A DNA stretch of 64,000 nucleotides from Lachnospiraceae bacterium (lineage in GTDB: Bacteria; Bacillota; Clostridia; Lachnospirales; Lachnospiraceae), in assembly GCA_910575775.1 (NCBI GenBank), contig CAJTEY010000017.1, positions 1-64,000 on the forward strand, given 5' to 3'. Below the pieces are notes generated by a model. The model ran no database searches and was not told where the DNA came from. It saw nothing but the letters and a program-made list of their open reading frames with translations. Position 1 is the first letter of the stretch; each line of letters begins with the position of its first letter. The translations under genes and the position numbers were made by a program. Shown piece by piece: positions 17,362 through 26,416 of the stretch.

Positions 17362-17601
17362 GAAATTAAATAATGCTTGGCATTTTAATCGTCTTGTGCG
17401 GTGCTGCCGGTAGTGAGAGAACTATCAAGAGGGTTTGGGATATTTCCCAATTTGACTGGTTATTAAAATAGGAAACGAAAATCTATGATGGAGCCTGCGC
17501 TGGTCATTCGCGGGTATATATGGTAGCCATAACACCACTCTATATCTGCTAATACCCGCGCTTTAATTATATAACCAACCTATTACTACCACGATATGCA
17601 A
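17362..17601. other. Intergenic stretch with one long hairpin
   Basis: No gene seen. CGCGGGTAT (17509-17517) pairs with ATACCCGCG (17552-17560) around a 34-base loop; the loop is AT-rich and partly self-complementary. CTTTAATTAT follows on the plus strand. It could act as a weak terminator or mark the edge of the inserted resistance locus. Confidence 0.4.
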
Positions 17602-17895
17602 TTACTGTGGAGAGCACATGACCTTCTCCATCTCCATCCGCGCCCTGATCCCATCCTCCATTCCGAATCGATAAGCTACTGCGCCATATGCCGCACCACA
17701 TTCATTATATGCCGTAATGACACGGTCAACGGCTTTTTTCTGCTCAGACGTAAGGTTCAGGCTGTCCATAATGTCCGATGCCGACTGTTCTTCTGCCAAT
17801 GCCTCCTGATAAGATTTATCCCTTTTTAAGAGTTCGTCCAGATCTTTCACTGTCCTGTGTGCCGCTATGATCTCCAACAATCCATTTTTCCTCAT
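17602..17895 (-). CDS. Small hypothetical protein (DUF6809-like)
   Basis: 97 residues, all-helical in look, with no signal peptide. It contains SASDIMDSLNLTSEQKKAVD followed by AYNECGAAYGAVAYRFGMEDG. A shorter near-copy lies at 21449-21683, and a distant relative at 22946-23188 (FNQLDLTEKQRAV, CRDKQDFKYGTHAY). The family is common in Lachnospiraceae accessory regions; I recall it as DUF6809 but am not certain. The function is unknown. Confidence 0.55.
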   Translation of the reverse strand: MRKNGLLEIIAAHRTVKDLDELLKRDKSYQEALAEEQSASDIMDSLNLTSEQKKAVDRVITAYNECGAAYGAVAYRFGMEDGIRARMEMEKVMCSPQ

Positions 17896-17997
17896 TCATG
17901 TCACCTCATTTGCAGATATTAAAAGAGCAGGGCATCTTATCAATGCTAAGACTTCCTGCTCCCATACCTTTTTTCATATTATTTTTTCGGGCTCACC

Positions 17998-18408
17998 TCA
18001 TAGTAATTTCATAAATCCATCAGGCTCGACTACCTTAACCCTCGACTGCTTAAAATCAGCCGGATTCCGCGTAACAATGTAATCCACAGTTTCCGCTACT
18101 GCACACTCTTCCTGCAGGTAATCCTCAAAGTCCAAAAACTGCTCATTATCAATAGCCGACATGATCTTCTCCGCGTTCAAATCCGATATCCGAAATATTT
18201 CACAGAGATTTCTGATAAACTTCCGCCTCTCTTTCTGAGAATAGTCCTTACGCAGCACATAAAATATATCAGGGATGCTGTGTGCCGCCAGATATCCCGT
18301 AATCTCCCGATCCGCACACTTTGTCATAATGATCTGGGCTGCCTTGATATGTGGCTCTCTCTTTAAAAGAACATCCAGTATGATATTTGTATCAGCCAAG
18401 ATTCTCAT
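17998..18408 (-). CDS. PIN-domain toxin (VapC-like)
   Basis: 136 residues from MRILADTNIILDVLLKR. PIN acidic residues are Asp in LADTN, Glu in the region FLDFEDYLQE, Asp in TVDYIVTRNPADF. Such proteins are endoribonucleases that arrest translation when the antitoxin is lost. Its start overlaps the end of the antitoxin gene by 17 bases, the typical operon form. The C-terminus VKVVEPDGFMKLL is normal, so the toxin looks intact. Confidence 0.8.
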   Translation of the reverse strand: MRILADTNIILDVLLKREPHIKAAQIIMTKCADREITGYLAAHSIPDIFYVLRKDYSQKERRKFIRNLCEIFRISDLNAEKIMSAIDNEQFLDFEDYLQEECAVAETVDYIVTRNPADFKQSRVKVVEPDGFMKLL

Positions 18409-18634
18409 ACTTTTCTGCCCTCGCTTCCTCCAGTTCCTTTTTAGGATCAAAGTCATCCGGCAACCGCTTCTCCATACTCAAGATTTCCGCAAGCGCGCTT
18501 TTTTCCCTTTTTCTATCTGCATCCTTGTCAACAGACATTGCTTCCAGATTTTGTAGGATATTGATTACATACGTCATATTGTCTTCCGGCATACGCCGTA
18601 TCATCTCCACCGCTTTTTCTTTCATCAGAGTCAT
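18392..18634 (-). CDS. Antitoxin partner of the PIN toxin
   Basis: 80 residues, with the charged, helical make-up of small antitoxins (EKAVEMIRRMPEDNMTYVIN at the N-terminus, FDPKKELEEARAEKYENLG at the C-terminus, which would wrap the toxin). The N-terminal part looks like the helical antitoxin family that often accompanies PIN toxins in clostridia. The identification rests mostly on position and the 17-base overlap with the toxin. Confidence 0.7.
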   Translation of the reverse strand: MTLMKEKAVEMIRRMPEDNMTYVINILQNLEAMSVDKDADRKREKSALAEILSMEKRLPDDFDPKKELEEARAEKYENLG

Positions 18635-18804
18635 GTCACAGTCATCCTTTCTTTGTCCGAAGACTTGCTTATGTGTTTATGGTAGCACAAAGCAGCCATT
18701 CATACAATGAGATTCCTTCGCACTGGCTAATACAGTTTGATATTGTCAGTTTATCTCCTGCCGCCTTTTTATTTTTCCCATTCCTACACCATAAATATCC
18801 GTTA

Positions 18805-19086
18805 TCATGCAACGATCTTCAACGCTTCTTCATCCCTGCTGTACATGTATACGTGATAAGACAGCCGCTCTTCAATATCTACCTGTGTATCATTAATCTC
18901 CCGCACCATTTCCTTTAGCATTCCATACTCCTTTTCATCCTTTGGCGGCAACACAATTGTCTCATGTATAGAACCCGGAAGTATAATAAATCTGTCCCCC
19001 ACCTCATCCGCAATCATCCGCAGGGTTTTCTTATCCAGAATCTCTGCTGCCCCAAAGCGTTTGCGGCAGTTTTTCAGTATGTACAT
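18805..19086 (-). pseudogene. C-terminal fragment of a DUF5688 protein
   Basis: 93 residues, starting MYILKNCRKRFGAAEILD and containing FIILPGSIHETIVLPP and MVREINDTQVDIEERLSYHV. These look like the last third of DUF5688 proteins, which are usually about 300 residues. The N-terminal two thirds are absent upstream, where instead a divergent AT-rich gene begins. The ATG with AAAGGG before it could still allow expression. The function is unknown. Confidence 0.55.
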
Positions 19087-19151
19087 GCTTATATCCCTTT
19101 GATATCCTCCTATATATAGATCAAAAATCTTTTATAAGGAGTGAATGATAA

Positions 19152-20396
19152 ATGCTACGATCATCTTTAGGTTGCCATACAATGACATTAGATATGTCTT
19201 TGACAGAATCAGACACATACAAATTATTATCGGATTTTATAGAGTATAGTAAAACTACCGCACTTAAAATGTATCGATTAAAAGAAGGTAACTACATAAC
19301 GTACTTTCCCTCTCCAAGCTATCTTCCCATAGATTTCAAAATCTATTTTGATGGCAAGGATAAGGGTATTCACTGGCACATCTACAGTGATGATCGTTAT
19401 TCTGGCATGGTATACATTATTAAAGCAACAATAAATCCAAAAATTCTTATCGGTATCATTGATTATCTGACAGCAGCCACTTATAGCGATATGAACATTG
19501 CAATAGTTAATTTTGAATCCAAAAAAATCTCATCACTTTTAGGAACATTTAATGATTATAAAATCAAGCGGGTGGATTATTGCATTAATATCTGTTTAAA
19601 TGATTTTATTCCCGCATATGATCCTGCACTAATAATGAATCTTATCAAGAGAAGCGATATACCACAACATTACGAAGAATGGATGGTGTATGATTACGAT
19701 TCACACAGAAAGAAAAGCCGACCTGAAAGTTTTTACCTGTACAGTAAATCTGTCAATATAAATTGTTACAGCAAATATCTACAATTACTAAATCGCTCAC
19801 AAGAAAACGTTGAAAAAAGATATGCTCCAATTTCCCCAGAAATTATTGATGCCTCTCGCAACATCATCCGTTTTGAGGTGCAATGTAAATACCATAAAAC
19901 TTATTCCCTTTCACAGCAAGTTGAAAATTTAGAAAATAACAGCCTCAATAAATATAAAAGTCTTCTCCATCCTGTCAAATGTATTGAAATTGTCAGCAGT
20001 TATTACAAAAAAATAATCGAAAAAGGCGATTGGTATACCCTGCCGGAAGCTGTCCGTATCATACAGTCAAAAAATTTCAACAGCCAAAAGGAACAGCGTT
20101 TGATCAGCGCAGTAAAAGATGTCAGCCAGTGCCGCAGTCTGGCTAAGGCAAAAGCCTCCTGTCAAGATAAAGAACTGATCGCTTTTAAGAATACCCTCAA
20201 AGAATTAGCCGTTCTCAATATCAATCCTGTTACGATTCCCAGAGAATGGAATATTAAACATATACCAAATTTTCTAAGAGCTTATTTTACAGAAGTAATG
20301 AAGGAATTTTCAGAATTTAGTAATCTGGATGTGAATTTATGTACGGCACAGGGATATCTGGATTATTGTAAAATATTCAAATGTCCCCCTATATAA
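19152..20396 (+). CDS. Putative replication-initiation-like protein (gene II/X type)
   Basis: 414 residues. It is markedly AT-rich compared with its neighbours and the only plus-strand gene of this region apart from the IS. Stretches such as KIKRVDYCINICL (about 138-150), ESFYLYSKSVNINCYSKYLQ (about 192-211) and NIIRFEVQCKYHK (about 237-249) resemble replication initiators of filamentous phage gene II/X type and related clostridial plasmid proteins. The histidine pair in GIHWHIYSD (about 72-80) could be a metal site but is not a clear HUH motif. The match is from pattern memory, so function is uncertain. AAGGAG lies upstream of the ATG. Confidence 0.4.
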   Translation: MLRSSLGCHTMTLDMSLTESDTYKLLSDFIEYSKTTALKMYRLKEGNYITYFPSPSYLPIDFKIYFDGKDKGIHWHIYSDDRYSGMVYIIKATINPKILIGIIDYLTAATYSDMNIAIVNFESKKISSLLGTFNDYKIKRVDYCINICLNDFIPAYDPALIMNLIKRSDIPQHYEEWMVYDYDSHRKKSRPESFYLYSKSVNINCYSKYLQLLNRSQENVEKRYAPISPEIIDASRNIIRFEVQCKYHKTYSLSQQVENLENNSLNKYKSLLHPVKCIEIVSSYYKKIIEKGDWYTLPEAVRIIQSKNFNSQKEQRLISAVKDVSQCRSLAKAKASCQDKELIAFKNTLKELAVLNINPVTIPREWNIKHIPNFLRAYFTEVMKEFSEFSNLDVNLCTAQGYLDYCKIFKCPPI

Positions 20397-20581
20397 TATT
20401 TTCGGTCCCCTTAAATTGAGGTAGAACAATGACTCCACAGATATCCAGATACTGCTGATTTCACAAATGGCGCAAGACTGAACCCTCTTGCGCCAAACGT
20501 GAGTTACTCTTCCTTCCATTTTCTCTGACCACTATCTCGCTATTTTTATAAAATTGTCTTCGTACACGTTTCTACTATAAA

Positions 20582-20788
20582 TTAATGGTCGTCTGCATTC
20601 TTTAATAGCAAATCTATCTCTTCCAGACTCATATCCGGCTGTTCCTGTTTTTCCTTGGTATAATCCCCATATCCCATATCATACTGCTGCATAAATTTTA
20701 CCATTCCGACAGGTCCCAGTGCCTCCTGCAGCGCTTTCACTCCTGCATTCCTCACATCAATCGGACTGCTTAAATTAACATCTACCAT
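20582..20788 (-). CDS. Putative antitoxin of the second PIN pair
   Basis: 68 residues, acidic C-terminus (MSLEEIDLLLKNADDH). The ATG lies directly after the stop of the PIN toxin gene with GGAGG 8 bases upstream, inside the toxin end. Here the toxin precedes the antitoxin, the reverse of the pair at 18000. No DNA-binding motif is obvious. Antitoxin status is inferred from position and size. Confidence 0.6.
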   Translation of the reverse strand: MVDVNLSSPIDVRNAGVKALQEALGPVGMVKFMQQYDMGYGDYTKEKQEQPDMSLEEIDLLLKNADDH

Positions 20789-21226
20789 TCAGATTACCTC
20801 CCATGCAAACCTAAGTGGGTTGATTACCCTCGTTCCCAGCTTCAATTTTTCTGCCATTTTTTCAAGTTTATTGTCAGTAGTTAGAAATACATCTGCATTA
20901 ACTTCTTCCGCAGATGCAATGTGCAGGCTGTCAAACGCCCGTATCCTTGAAACTGACATGATTTCTGCAGACCGTTTCTTGATATTTTCTGTATATGGTA
21001 TATGCATACCCGCCACGCGATACAGATCAAATACTTTCTGTTTCTTATTTTCATCCTGCATACGGTTCATCTCAAGTTCCAGTACTTCGCTTCCGGCTAT
21101 AACCACCTGTTTCATCTGTCCCATTTTTAGGACTGTCAAAATAACTTCACTTTCCAAGTGGATACGCTCTTGTGTCTGGTCATCAAATGGTCTGTTATAG
21201 CAGCAATTGTCCAGATAAATTATCAT
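20789..21226 (-). CDS. PIN-domain toxin, second pair
   Basis: 145 residues. It begins MIIYLDNCCYNRPFDDQTQ, a form of PIN protein with the first catalytic aspartate in YLDNC. Other acidic residues are in VLELEMNRM and in RAFDSLHIASAEEVNADVF, and the C-terminal motif is FLTTDNKLEK. It is a probable RNase toxin and belongs to a different PIN subfamily from the toxin at 17998. It looks intact. Confidence 0.78.
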   Translation of the reverse strand: MIIYLDNCCYNRPFDDQTQERIHLESEVILTVLKMGQMKQVVIAGSEVLELEMNRMQDENKKQKVFDLYRVAGMHIPYTENIKKRSAEIMSVSRIRAFDSLHIASAEEVNADVFLTTDNKLEKMAEKLKLGTRVINPLRFAWEVI

Positions 21227-21448
21227 CTACGGCATCCTCCTGCTTCTTTTCTTTCTTTTTACATTGTACTTTATTTCAGGTATTTATTCAATCACTCTTA
21301 TTTTTAACATGCATCAGCTTTTAATTTTAAACAATATATTTGCTGTGGTATCAGATGGTATAATGACATACATGCCACCCTTGCTATTGCTTATGTGTTA
21401 ATATCGAGTTCATAAGATAATGAAGGGAACAATAAGTCGCACAATATA

Positions 21449-21683
21449 TCAATACTTTAGGAAGCGCATAATCTCTTCCATCTCCATCCGCACCCTAATC
21501 CCATCCTCCATTCCGAATCGGTAAGCCACAGCGCCATATGCCGCGCCACACTCATTATATGCTGTAATAACACGGTCAACCGCTTTTTTCTGCTCAGACG
21601 TAAAATTCAGGCTGTCCATTATGTCTGATGCTGACCGTTCTTCTTCCAACGCATTCTGATAATATTTATCTCTTTTTACACCA
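21449..21683 (-). pseudogene. Truncated copy of the DUF6809-like gene
   Basis: The minus strand repeats most of the gene at 17602-17895: KRDKYYQNALEEERSASDIM is followed by a sequence nearly identical up to the C-terminus, which differs (EEIMRFLKY). The first 20 or so codons are missing beyond about 21683, where the hairpin array begins. The DNA identity to the other copy is high, so the duplication is recent. Confidence 0.7.
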
Positions 21684-21757
21684 CTTTACAACTTTTAGAC
21701 AAAAAGTGTTGCCTGCAGTGTTATATTGAAAGATACAGCACTGTGAGGATTGTTATG

Positions 21758-21959
21758 ATAGCAGGTATCAAACTTTGGTCGGTGGGATACCTGCTATTCT
21801 AGTAACTTTGATATGATAACACAAGAAGGTACTGGTTCAAACACTCTGCTGTAAAATACATCAGAATATATGAGCCAGTACCTTCATTTAATTATGGGTC
21901 GGATAGACCCTGTTGAGTGCATTGGAGTTTCTCAGCAGAGAAACGGAAATGTGCTCAAC
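21758..21959. repeat. Array of consecutive inverted repeats upstream of the IS200 element
   Basis: Four hairpins follow each other with short gaps. 21758-21769 pairs with 21786-21797 (ATAGCAGGTATC, perfect). 21825-21838 pairs with 21872-21885 (GAAGGTACTGG core, perfect over 11). 21896-21900 pairs with 21906-21910 (GGGTC/GACCC). 21912-21959 forms a long stem with two internal loops (GTTGAG, CATT and GTTTCTC arms). No reading frame covers this stretch. It adjoins the left end of the IS200 element and may be a folded RNA or DNA structure. Confidence 0.65.
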
Positions 21960-22001
21960 GTTAAACCACCCGCTATGCGGGTGCGCGACGATTGTTATAC
22001 A

Positions 22002-22063
22002 AAAATCACCTTTCCATTATAATAGGGGTGTTCAGGCCACTATTATAATGGAAAGGTGATTTT
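22002..22063 (+). promoter_or_regulatory. Perfect 24-bp hairpin over the tnpA ribosome binding site
   Basis: 22002-22025 is the exact reverse complement of 22040-22063, with a 14-base loop. The 3' arm contains GAAAGGTGAT, the ribosome binding site, and ends directly at the tnpA ATG. IS200 elements are known to block both incoming transcription and translation of tnpA with such a stem. Here it would silence the transposase. Confidence 0.85.
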
Positions 22064-22498
22064 ATGGCAAAGCAAACAAATTCGCTCGCACATACGAAGT
22101 GGATGTGTAAATATCACATCATCTTCACCCCAAAGTATAGACGAAAAATTGTCTATAATCAATATAAAACAGATTTGCGTGATATTTTAAAGCAGTTGTG
22201 CAGTTACAAGGGAGTGGAGATCATAGAAGGGCATCTTATGCCTGGCCATGTGCATATGCTTGTAAGTATACCACCGAAGATAAGTGTTTCATCATTTATG
22301 GGATATCTGAAGGGAAAAAGCGCCCTGATGATGTTTGACAGGCATGCAAACCTGAAGTATTAGTTTGGAAACCGTCACTTTTGGTCAGAAGGGTATTATG
22401 TTAGTACCGTAGGATTGAATGAAGCTACGATAAAGAAGTATATTCAGGATCAGGAGAGAGCGGATATCATGCAGGATAAGCTCAGCGTGAAAGAATAG
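22064..22498 (+). pseudogene. tnpA: IS200-type transposase TnpA with an in-frame amber stop
   Basis: The frame codes for about 144 residues: MAKQTNSLAHTKWMCKYHII, HUH-type motif in MPGHVHMLVSIPP and, after a TAG at 22361-22363, FGNRHFWSEGYYVSTVGLNE and the region ATIKKYIQDQE holding the catalytic tyrosine. The TAG replaces a residue after HANLKY, in phase with the rest, so a single base change (for example from AAG) explains it. Without read-through the catalytic tyrosine is lost and the element cannot move by itself. Confidence 0.85.
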
Positions 22499-22715
22499 GA
22501 AGACCCTTTTAAGGGTCAGGGCTGAGTAGTACAAACGCCCCTTTAGGGGCAGCAACGAGTCAAAAGCAATGTGGCTTGAACGGAGCCGTGGGAAGACTGC
22601 AATGGGCAGGCTTCCCACGGTTTTAAAGAGAAAGCCAGCGTCTTGAGACGTAGCCAAGTAGGGCGGGCTTAGAGCCCGCGTCCCTAGCCACCCGTTTTAC
22701 GGGTGGGGGCGACTT

Positions 22716-22945
22716 GACGAGTATCAGAAAGATCTGGAGCACCTAGGGTGCTGGATAACATATATTTACGCATGAGCAGATAGCATCTGTGATCAAAGCC
22801 GCTGATGAAACAGAAACTACACCAATCGGCTATGTAAAAGTCTATTCTGTTTTTATCTGCTCTTATATGATAAGGCTTTCCTTATTCTTTCTGTATCCCA
22901 TTTTTCTGGAAACAACACCGCCATAATATGAAACGCATCTATCAG
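22716..22945. other. Intergenic stretch without a gene
   Basis: Lies between the right end of the IS200 element and the small hypothetical gene at 22946. No reading frame, promoter or repeat that I can support is seen here. Confidence 0.4.
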
Positions 22946-23188
22946 TCATGCAATATACGCATGAGTTCCGTATTTAAAATCCTGCTTATCCCTGCAATCT
23001 AAAAGGCGTTGGCAAACAGCCCTCTGTTTCTCCGTTAAATCAAGCTGATTAAAAGCATCCTCTGCACTCCCCTCATTATTACTGTCCTTTTGATAACTCG
23101 CATCAGCTTGTAACAGTTTCAAGACAGATTCGTCTTTCAATTTCTCTACCGCTATCTTCACCAGTTCCTTAAATTCCTTATCGCACAT
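22946..23188 (-). CDS. Small hypothetical protein, DUF6809-like relative
   Basis: 80 residues from MCDKEFKELVKIAVEKLKDE; ATG at 23188 with GGAGG 5 bases upstream. The C-terminal half (AFNQLDLTEKQRAVCQRLLD and FKYGTHAYIA) parallels that of the gene at 17602. It overlaps the preceding gene by 11 bases. It is likely cytoplasmic and helical; function unknown. Confidence 0.6.
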   Translation of the reverse strand: MCDKEFKELVKIAVEKLKDESVLKLLQADASYQKDSNNEGSAEDAFNQLDLTEKQRAVCQRLLDCRDKQDFKYGTHAYIA

Positions 23189-23375
23189 CACTTCCTCCTG
23201 CCAGTTCTACTCTTAACTTTTTTACAGGTGCATGGATAACTTTAAAAATAAGTTCATCAACACAATCTGTATATCTGCCCTGCTGAATGAGCTGATTTTT
23301 CAGTTCCACAAGGCTATGTAATAAAATGCTCCGTTCCTCACTATCCACATATAAATGATTTTTCTTTTCTCTCAT
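23178..23375 (-). CDS. Small hypothetical protein
   Basis: 65 residues from MREKKNHLYVDSEERSILLH, ending VKKLRVELAGGSDVR. It is rich in charged residues and predicted helical, with no signal peptide. It forms a two-gene operon with the DUF6809-like gene, an arrangement I associate with Lachnospiraceae accessory regions. Function unknown. Upstream (23388-23628 toward ppdK) I see only a short hairpin near 23457-23485. Confidence 0.5.
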   Translation of the reverse strand: MREKKNHLYVDSEERSILLHSLVELKNQLIQQGRYTDCVDELIFKVIHAPVKKLRVELAGGSDVR

Positions 23376-23628
23376 AATCAGCACCAACCTTTTTTGATTT
23401 CATTATATAGAGAAATGCCAAACCAATCAAAGGTGCGATTCAGACAATAAAATAAGCGTACCACTATTTCTAATGATACGCCTATCATAATTCGTTCTCT
23501 AATCAAGGTCGATATAAACGGTTACATTCGTTTCTCTCCATTGATTTTTCCTTACATACTGTCCGTTAGCCTTTCGGTAAGCTGCCGCCTGCTCGAAAGA
23601 TAGCGGTAATTCAAAGGAAAGAGAACTC

Positions 23629-26250
23629 CTACCTACTTTGTATAGCCGCCTGCGCAGCCGCGAGCCGGGCTATCGGCACTCTAAACGGTGAGCAGGAAAC
23701 ATAGGTCAGTCCCACCTTATGGCAGAACTCCACGGAGGACGGATCACCGCCGTGCTCGCCGCAGATACCCAGCTTGATGTCAGGTCTGGTTGTACGTCCC
23801 TTCTCCGCCGCCATCTGTACAAGCTGTCCCACGCCGCTCTGATCCAGTCTTGCGAAGGGATCAGACTCGTAAATCTTATTCTTATAGTAATCGCTTAAGA
23901 ACTTGCCTGCATCGTCACGGGAGAAGCCGAAGGTCATCTGGGTCAGATCGTTGGTACCGAAGGAGAAGAACTCTGCCTCCTCAGCGATCTCGTTTGCCAG
24001 AAGCGCCGCACGGGGAATCTCAATCATTGTGCCGATGTGGTACTGGATGTCGGAATTTTTCTCTTTCTTCACGGCCTCAGCCACTTCTACAACCACATCC
24101 TTGACGAACTTAAGCTCTCTCTTCTCGCCTACTAAGGGAATCATAATCTCAGGTACGACATCATATCCTTTCTCATTCTTCACCTCAATTGCAGCCTCCA
24201 TCACGGCTCTGGTCTGCATCCTTGCGATTTCGGGATAGGTAACCGCCAGACGGCATCCTCTGTGTCCCATCATGGGGTTAAATTCGTGGAGGGAATCGCA
24301 GATCTCCTGCACTTCCTCTGCCGTCATCATCATCTCAACCGCCAGATCGTCGATGTCCGCCTGCTCGGTAGGCACAAACTCATGTAACGGCGGGTCGAGA
24401 AAACGGATGGTCACAGGTCTGCCTTCCATCACCTCATACAACGCCTTAAAGTCACCCTTCTGGAACGGGATCAAGGCATTGAGCGCCTTCTCTCTCTGCT
24501 CCTGGGTTCTCGCCAGAATCATCTGTCTGATCTTCGGAATCCTGTCGGGATCGAAGAACATATGCTCGGTACGGCAGAGGCCGATGCCCTCCGCACCATA
24601 CTTCACTGCATTTGCCGCATCAGCCGGGGTGTCCGCGTTGGTGCGCACCTGCAGTCTGCGGTACTTGTCCGCCCACTCCATAATCCGCCCGAAGTTTCCG
24701 CTGACGGAAGCTTCCACAGTCTTAATGTCTCCTTTATAAATCTTACCGGTGGAGCCGTCCAGGGAAATATAATCACCCTCGTGGAACACCTCGCCGCCAA
24801 GTTCAAATACTTTGTCCTCCTCGTTGATGGCAATTTCACCACAGCCCGATACGCAGGCCGTGCCCATACCGCGAGCCACAACAGCCGCGTGAGAGGTCAT
24901 GCCGCCGCGCACGGTCAGAATGCCTTCCGCCGCATGCATGCCCTCGATATCCTCAGGAGAGGTCTCCAGACGTACCAGTACCACTCTCTCGCCCTTCTCA
25001 TGGGCATCCTTCGCCTCGTTCGCGGTAAAGTATACCTTACCTGCCGCTGCGCCGGGAGACGCGGGAAGCGCCTGTCCGATTACCTGGCCTGCCTTCAAAG
25101 CGTCGGGATCAAAGGTCGGATGTAAGAGCTGATCCAGAGATTTCGCCTCGATGCGCAGAACTGCCTCCTCGGGCGTGATCTTGCCCTCATCCACCAGATC
25201 GCAGGCAATCTGCAGAGCCGCAGGTGCGGTGCGCTTGCCGTTTCTTGTCTGTAAGAAGAAGAGCTTGCCCTCCTCAATGGTAAACTCCATATCCTGCATG
25301 TCGCGGTAATGATCCTCGAGGCGGTTCGCAATCTCCATAAACTGCTTATAGCACTCGGGCAGATCCTGTTCCAGTCTGGTGATGGGCTGCGGCGTGCGGA
25401 TGCCTGCCACAACGTCCTCACCCTGGGCATTGATCAGATACTCGCCGTAAATACCCTTGGCGCCCGTGGAAGGATTTCTGGTAAAGGCAACGCCTGTGCC
25501 GGAAGTTTCTCCCATATTACCAAATACCATCGCCTGCACGTTTACCGCCGTGCCCCAATCGCCTGGTATATCGTTCATGCGTCTGTATACAATCGCCCTC
25601 TCGTTATCCCAGGAACGGAACACCGCCTTAACGGCCTCCATAAGCTGTACTTTGGGATCCTGCGGGAACTCTTCACCTTTGTTCTCTTTATAAATATTCT
25701 TGAATCGGACGATGATCTCTTTCATGTCCTCGGCAGTCAGATCCGTGTCAAATTTAACGCCCTTGGACTCTTTGATTTCGTCTAAGATTCTCTCAAAGTA
25801 AGATTTGGGTATCTCCATAACAACATCGGAGAACATCTGGATAAATCTGCGGTAGGAATCATATGCAAACCTGGGGTTCCCGGTCTTTGCCGCAAAACCC
25901 TCCACGGCTACATCCGTCAGGCCAAGATTCAGAATGGTATCCATCATACCAGGCATAGATGCCCTCGCACCCGAACGCACCGACACAAGAAGGGGATTCT
26001 CGGTATCGCCAAACTTCTTCCCCTGTTTCCCCTCCAATTCTGCAAGTGCGGTAAAGATCTGCTCCGTGATCTCATCCGATATCTGTCTGCCATTATTATA
26101 GTAGTCTGTACAAGCCTCCGTCGTCACGGTAAAGCCCTGCGGAATCGGCAGCCCCAGATTCGTCATCTCTGCAAGATTGGCTCCTTTGCCACCCAGAAGA
26201 TTACGCATGTCCGCGTTTCCTTCTTCAAATAAATATACCCATTTCGCCAT
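23629..26250 (-). CDS. ppdK: Pyruvate, phosphate dikinase
   Basis: 873 residues from MAKWVYLFEEGNADM, the family start; the frame is open 34 codons further upstream but without homology. It interconverts pyruvate, ATP and phosphate with PEP, AMP and pyrophosphate, a central glycolytic step in many clostridia. Signs are GGKGANLAEMT and SVRSGARASMPGMMDT (nucleotide-binding domain), GGMTSHAAVVARGMG with the phospho-histidine (about residue 455), and the PEP domain with GLCRTEHMFF and SFGTNDLTQMTFGFSRDD. GICGEHGGDP holds the catalytic cysteine. The length is normal. It appears monocistronic. Confidence 0.97.
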   Translation of the reverse strand: MAKWVYLFEEGNADMRNLLGGKGANLAEMTNLGLPIPQGFTVTTEACTDYYNNGRQISDEITEQIFTALAELEGKQGKKFGDTENPLLVSVRSGARASMPGMMDTILNLGLTDVAVEGFAAKTGNPRFAYDSYRRFIQMFSDVVMEIPKSYFERILDEIKESKGVKFDTDLTAEDMKEIIVRFKNIYKENKGEEFPQDPKVQLMEAVKAVFRSWDNERAIVYRRMNDIPGDWGTAVNVQAMVFGNMGETSGTGVAFTRNPSTGAKGIYGEYLINAQGEDVVAGIRTPQPITRLEQDLPECYKQFMEIANRLEDHYRDMQDMEFTIEEGKLFFLQTRNGKRTAPAALQIACDLVDEGKITPEEAVLRIEAKSLDQLLHPTFDPDALKAGQVIGQALPASPGAAAGKVYFTANEAKDAHEKGERVVLVRLETSPEDIEGMHAAEGILTVRGGMTSHAAVVARGMGTACVSGCGEIAINEEDKVFELGGEVFHEGDYISLDGSTGKIYKGDIKTVEASVSGNFGRIMEWADKYRRLQVRTNADTPADAANAVKYGAEGIGLCRTEHMFFDPDRIPKIRQMILARTQEQREKALNALIPFQKGDFKALYEVMEGRPVTIRFLDPPLHEFVPTEQADIDDLAVEMMMTAEEVQEICDSLHEFNPMMGHRGCRLAVTYPEIARMQTRAVMEAAIEVKNEKGYDVVPEIMIPLVGEKRELKFVKDVVVEVAEAVKKEKNSDIQYHIGTMIEIPRAALLANEIAEEAEFFSFGTNDLTQMTFGFSRDDAGKFLSDYYKNKIYESDPFARLDQSGVGQLVQMAAEKGRTTRPDIKLGICGEHGGDPSSVEFCHKVGLTYVSCSPFRVPIARLAAAQAAIQSR

Positions 26251-26416
26251 TTTATTTGCTATCCTCCATTCCGTTAAAATTAAAGCCTCTCGGCTAGCAT
26301 CTATTTTACCATATATTTGCAATTTTAACACTGGTTTTTTGAAAAATTTCACAAAAAGAAAGACAAATATTACAAAATATTTGTCGGATTAGCGTGCGAA
26401 AGCGCCGCAGTATTTT

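Larger units (their letters stand above)
21961..22715 (+). mobile_element. IS200/IS605-family insertion sequence (IS200 type, tnpA only)
   Basis: Contains one Y1-type transposase frame and no tnpB. The likely end structures are a left hairpin CACCCGC/GCGGGTG (21967-21983) and a right hairpin CCACCCGT/ACGGGTGG (22688-22706). Such subterminal hairpins are recognised by TnpA as single strands. Exact cleavage sites cannot be fixed from sequence alone, so the ends are good to perhaps 20 bases. A further stable stem lies at 22588-22619. Confidence 0.75.

Noticed and set aside
21912-21959. Long imperfect hairpin considered as a retron msd
   Set aside because: No reverse transcriptase gene is present nearby and the msr-like part is missing.
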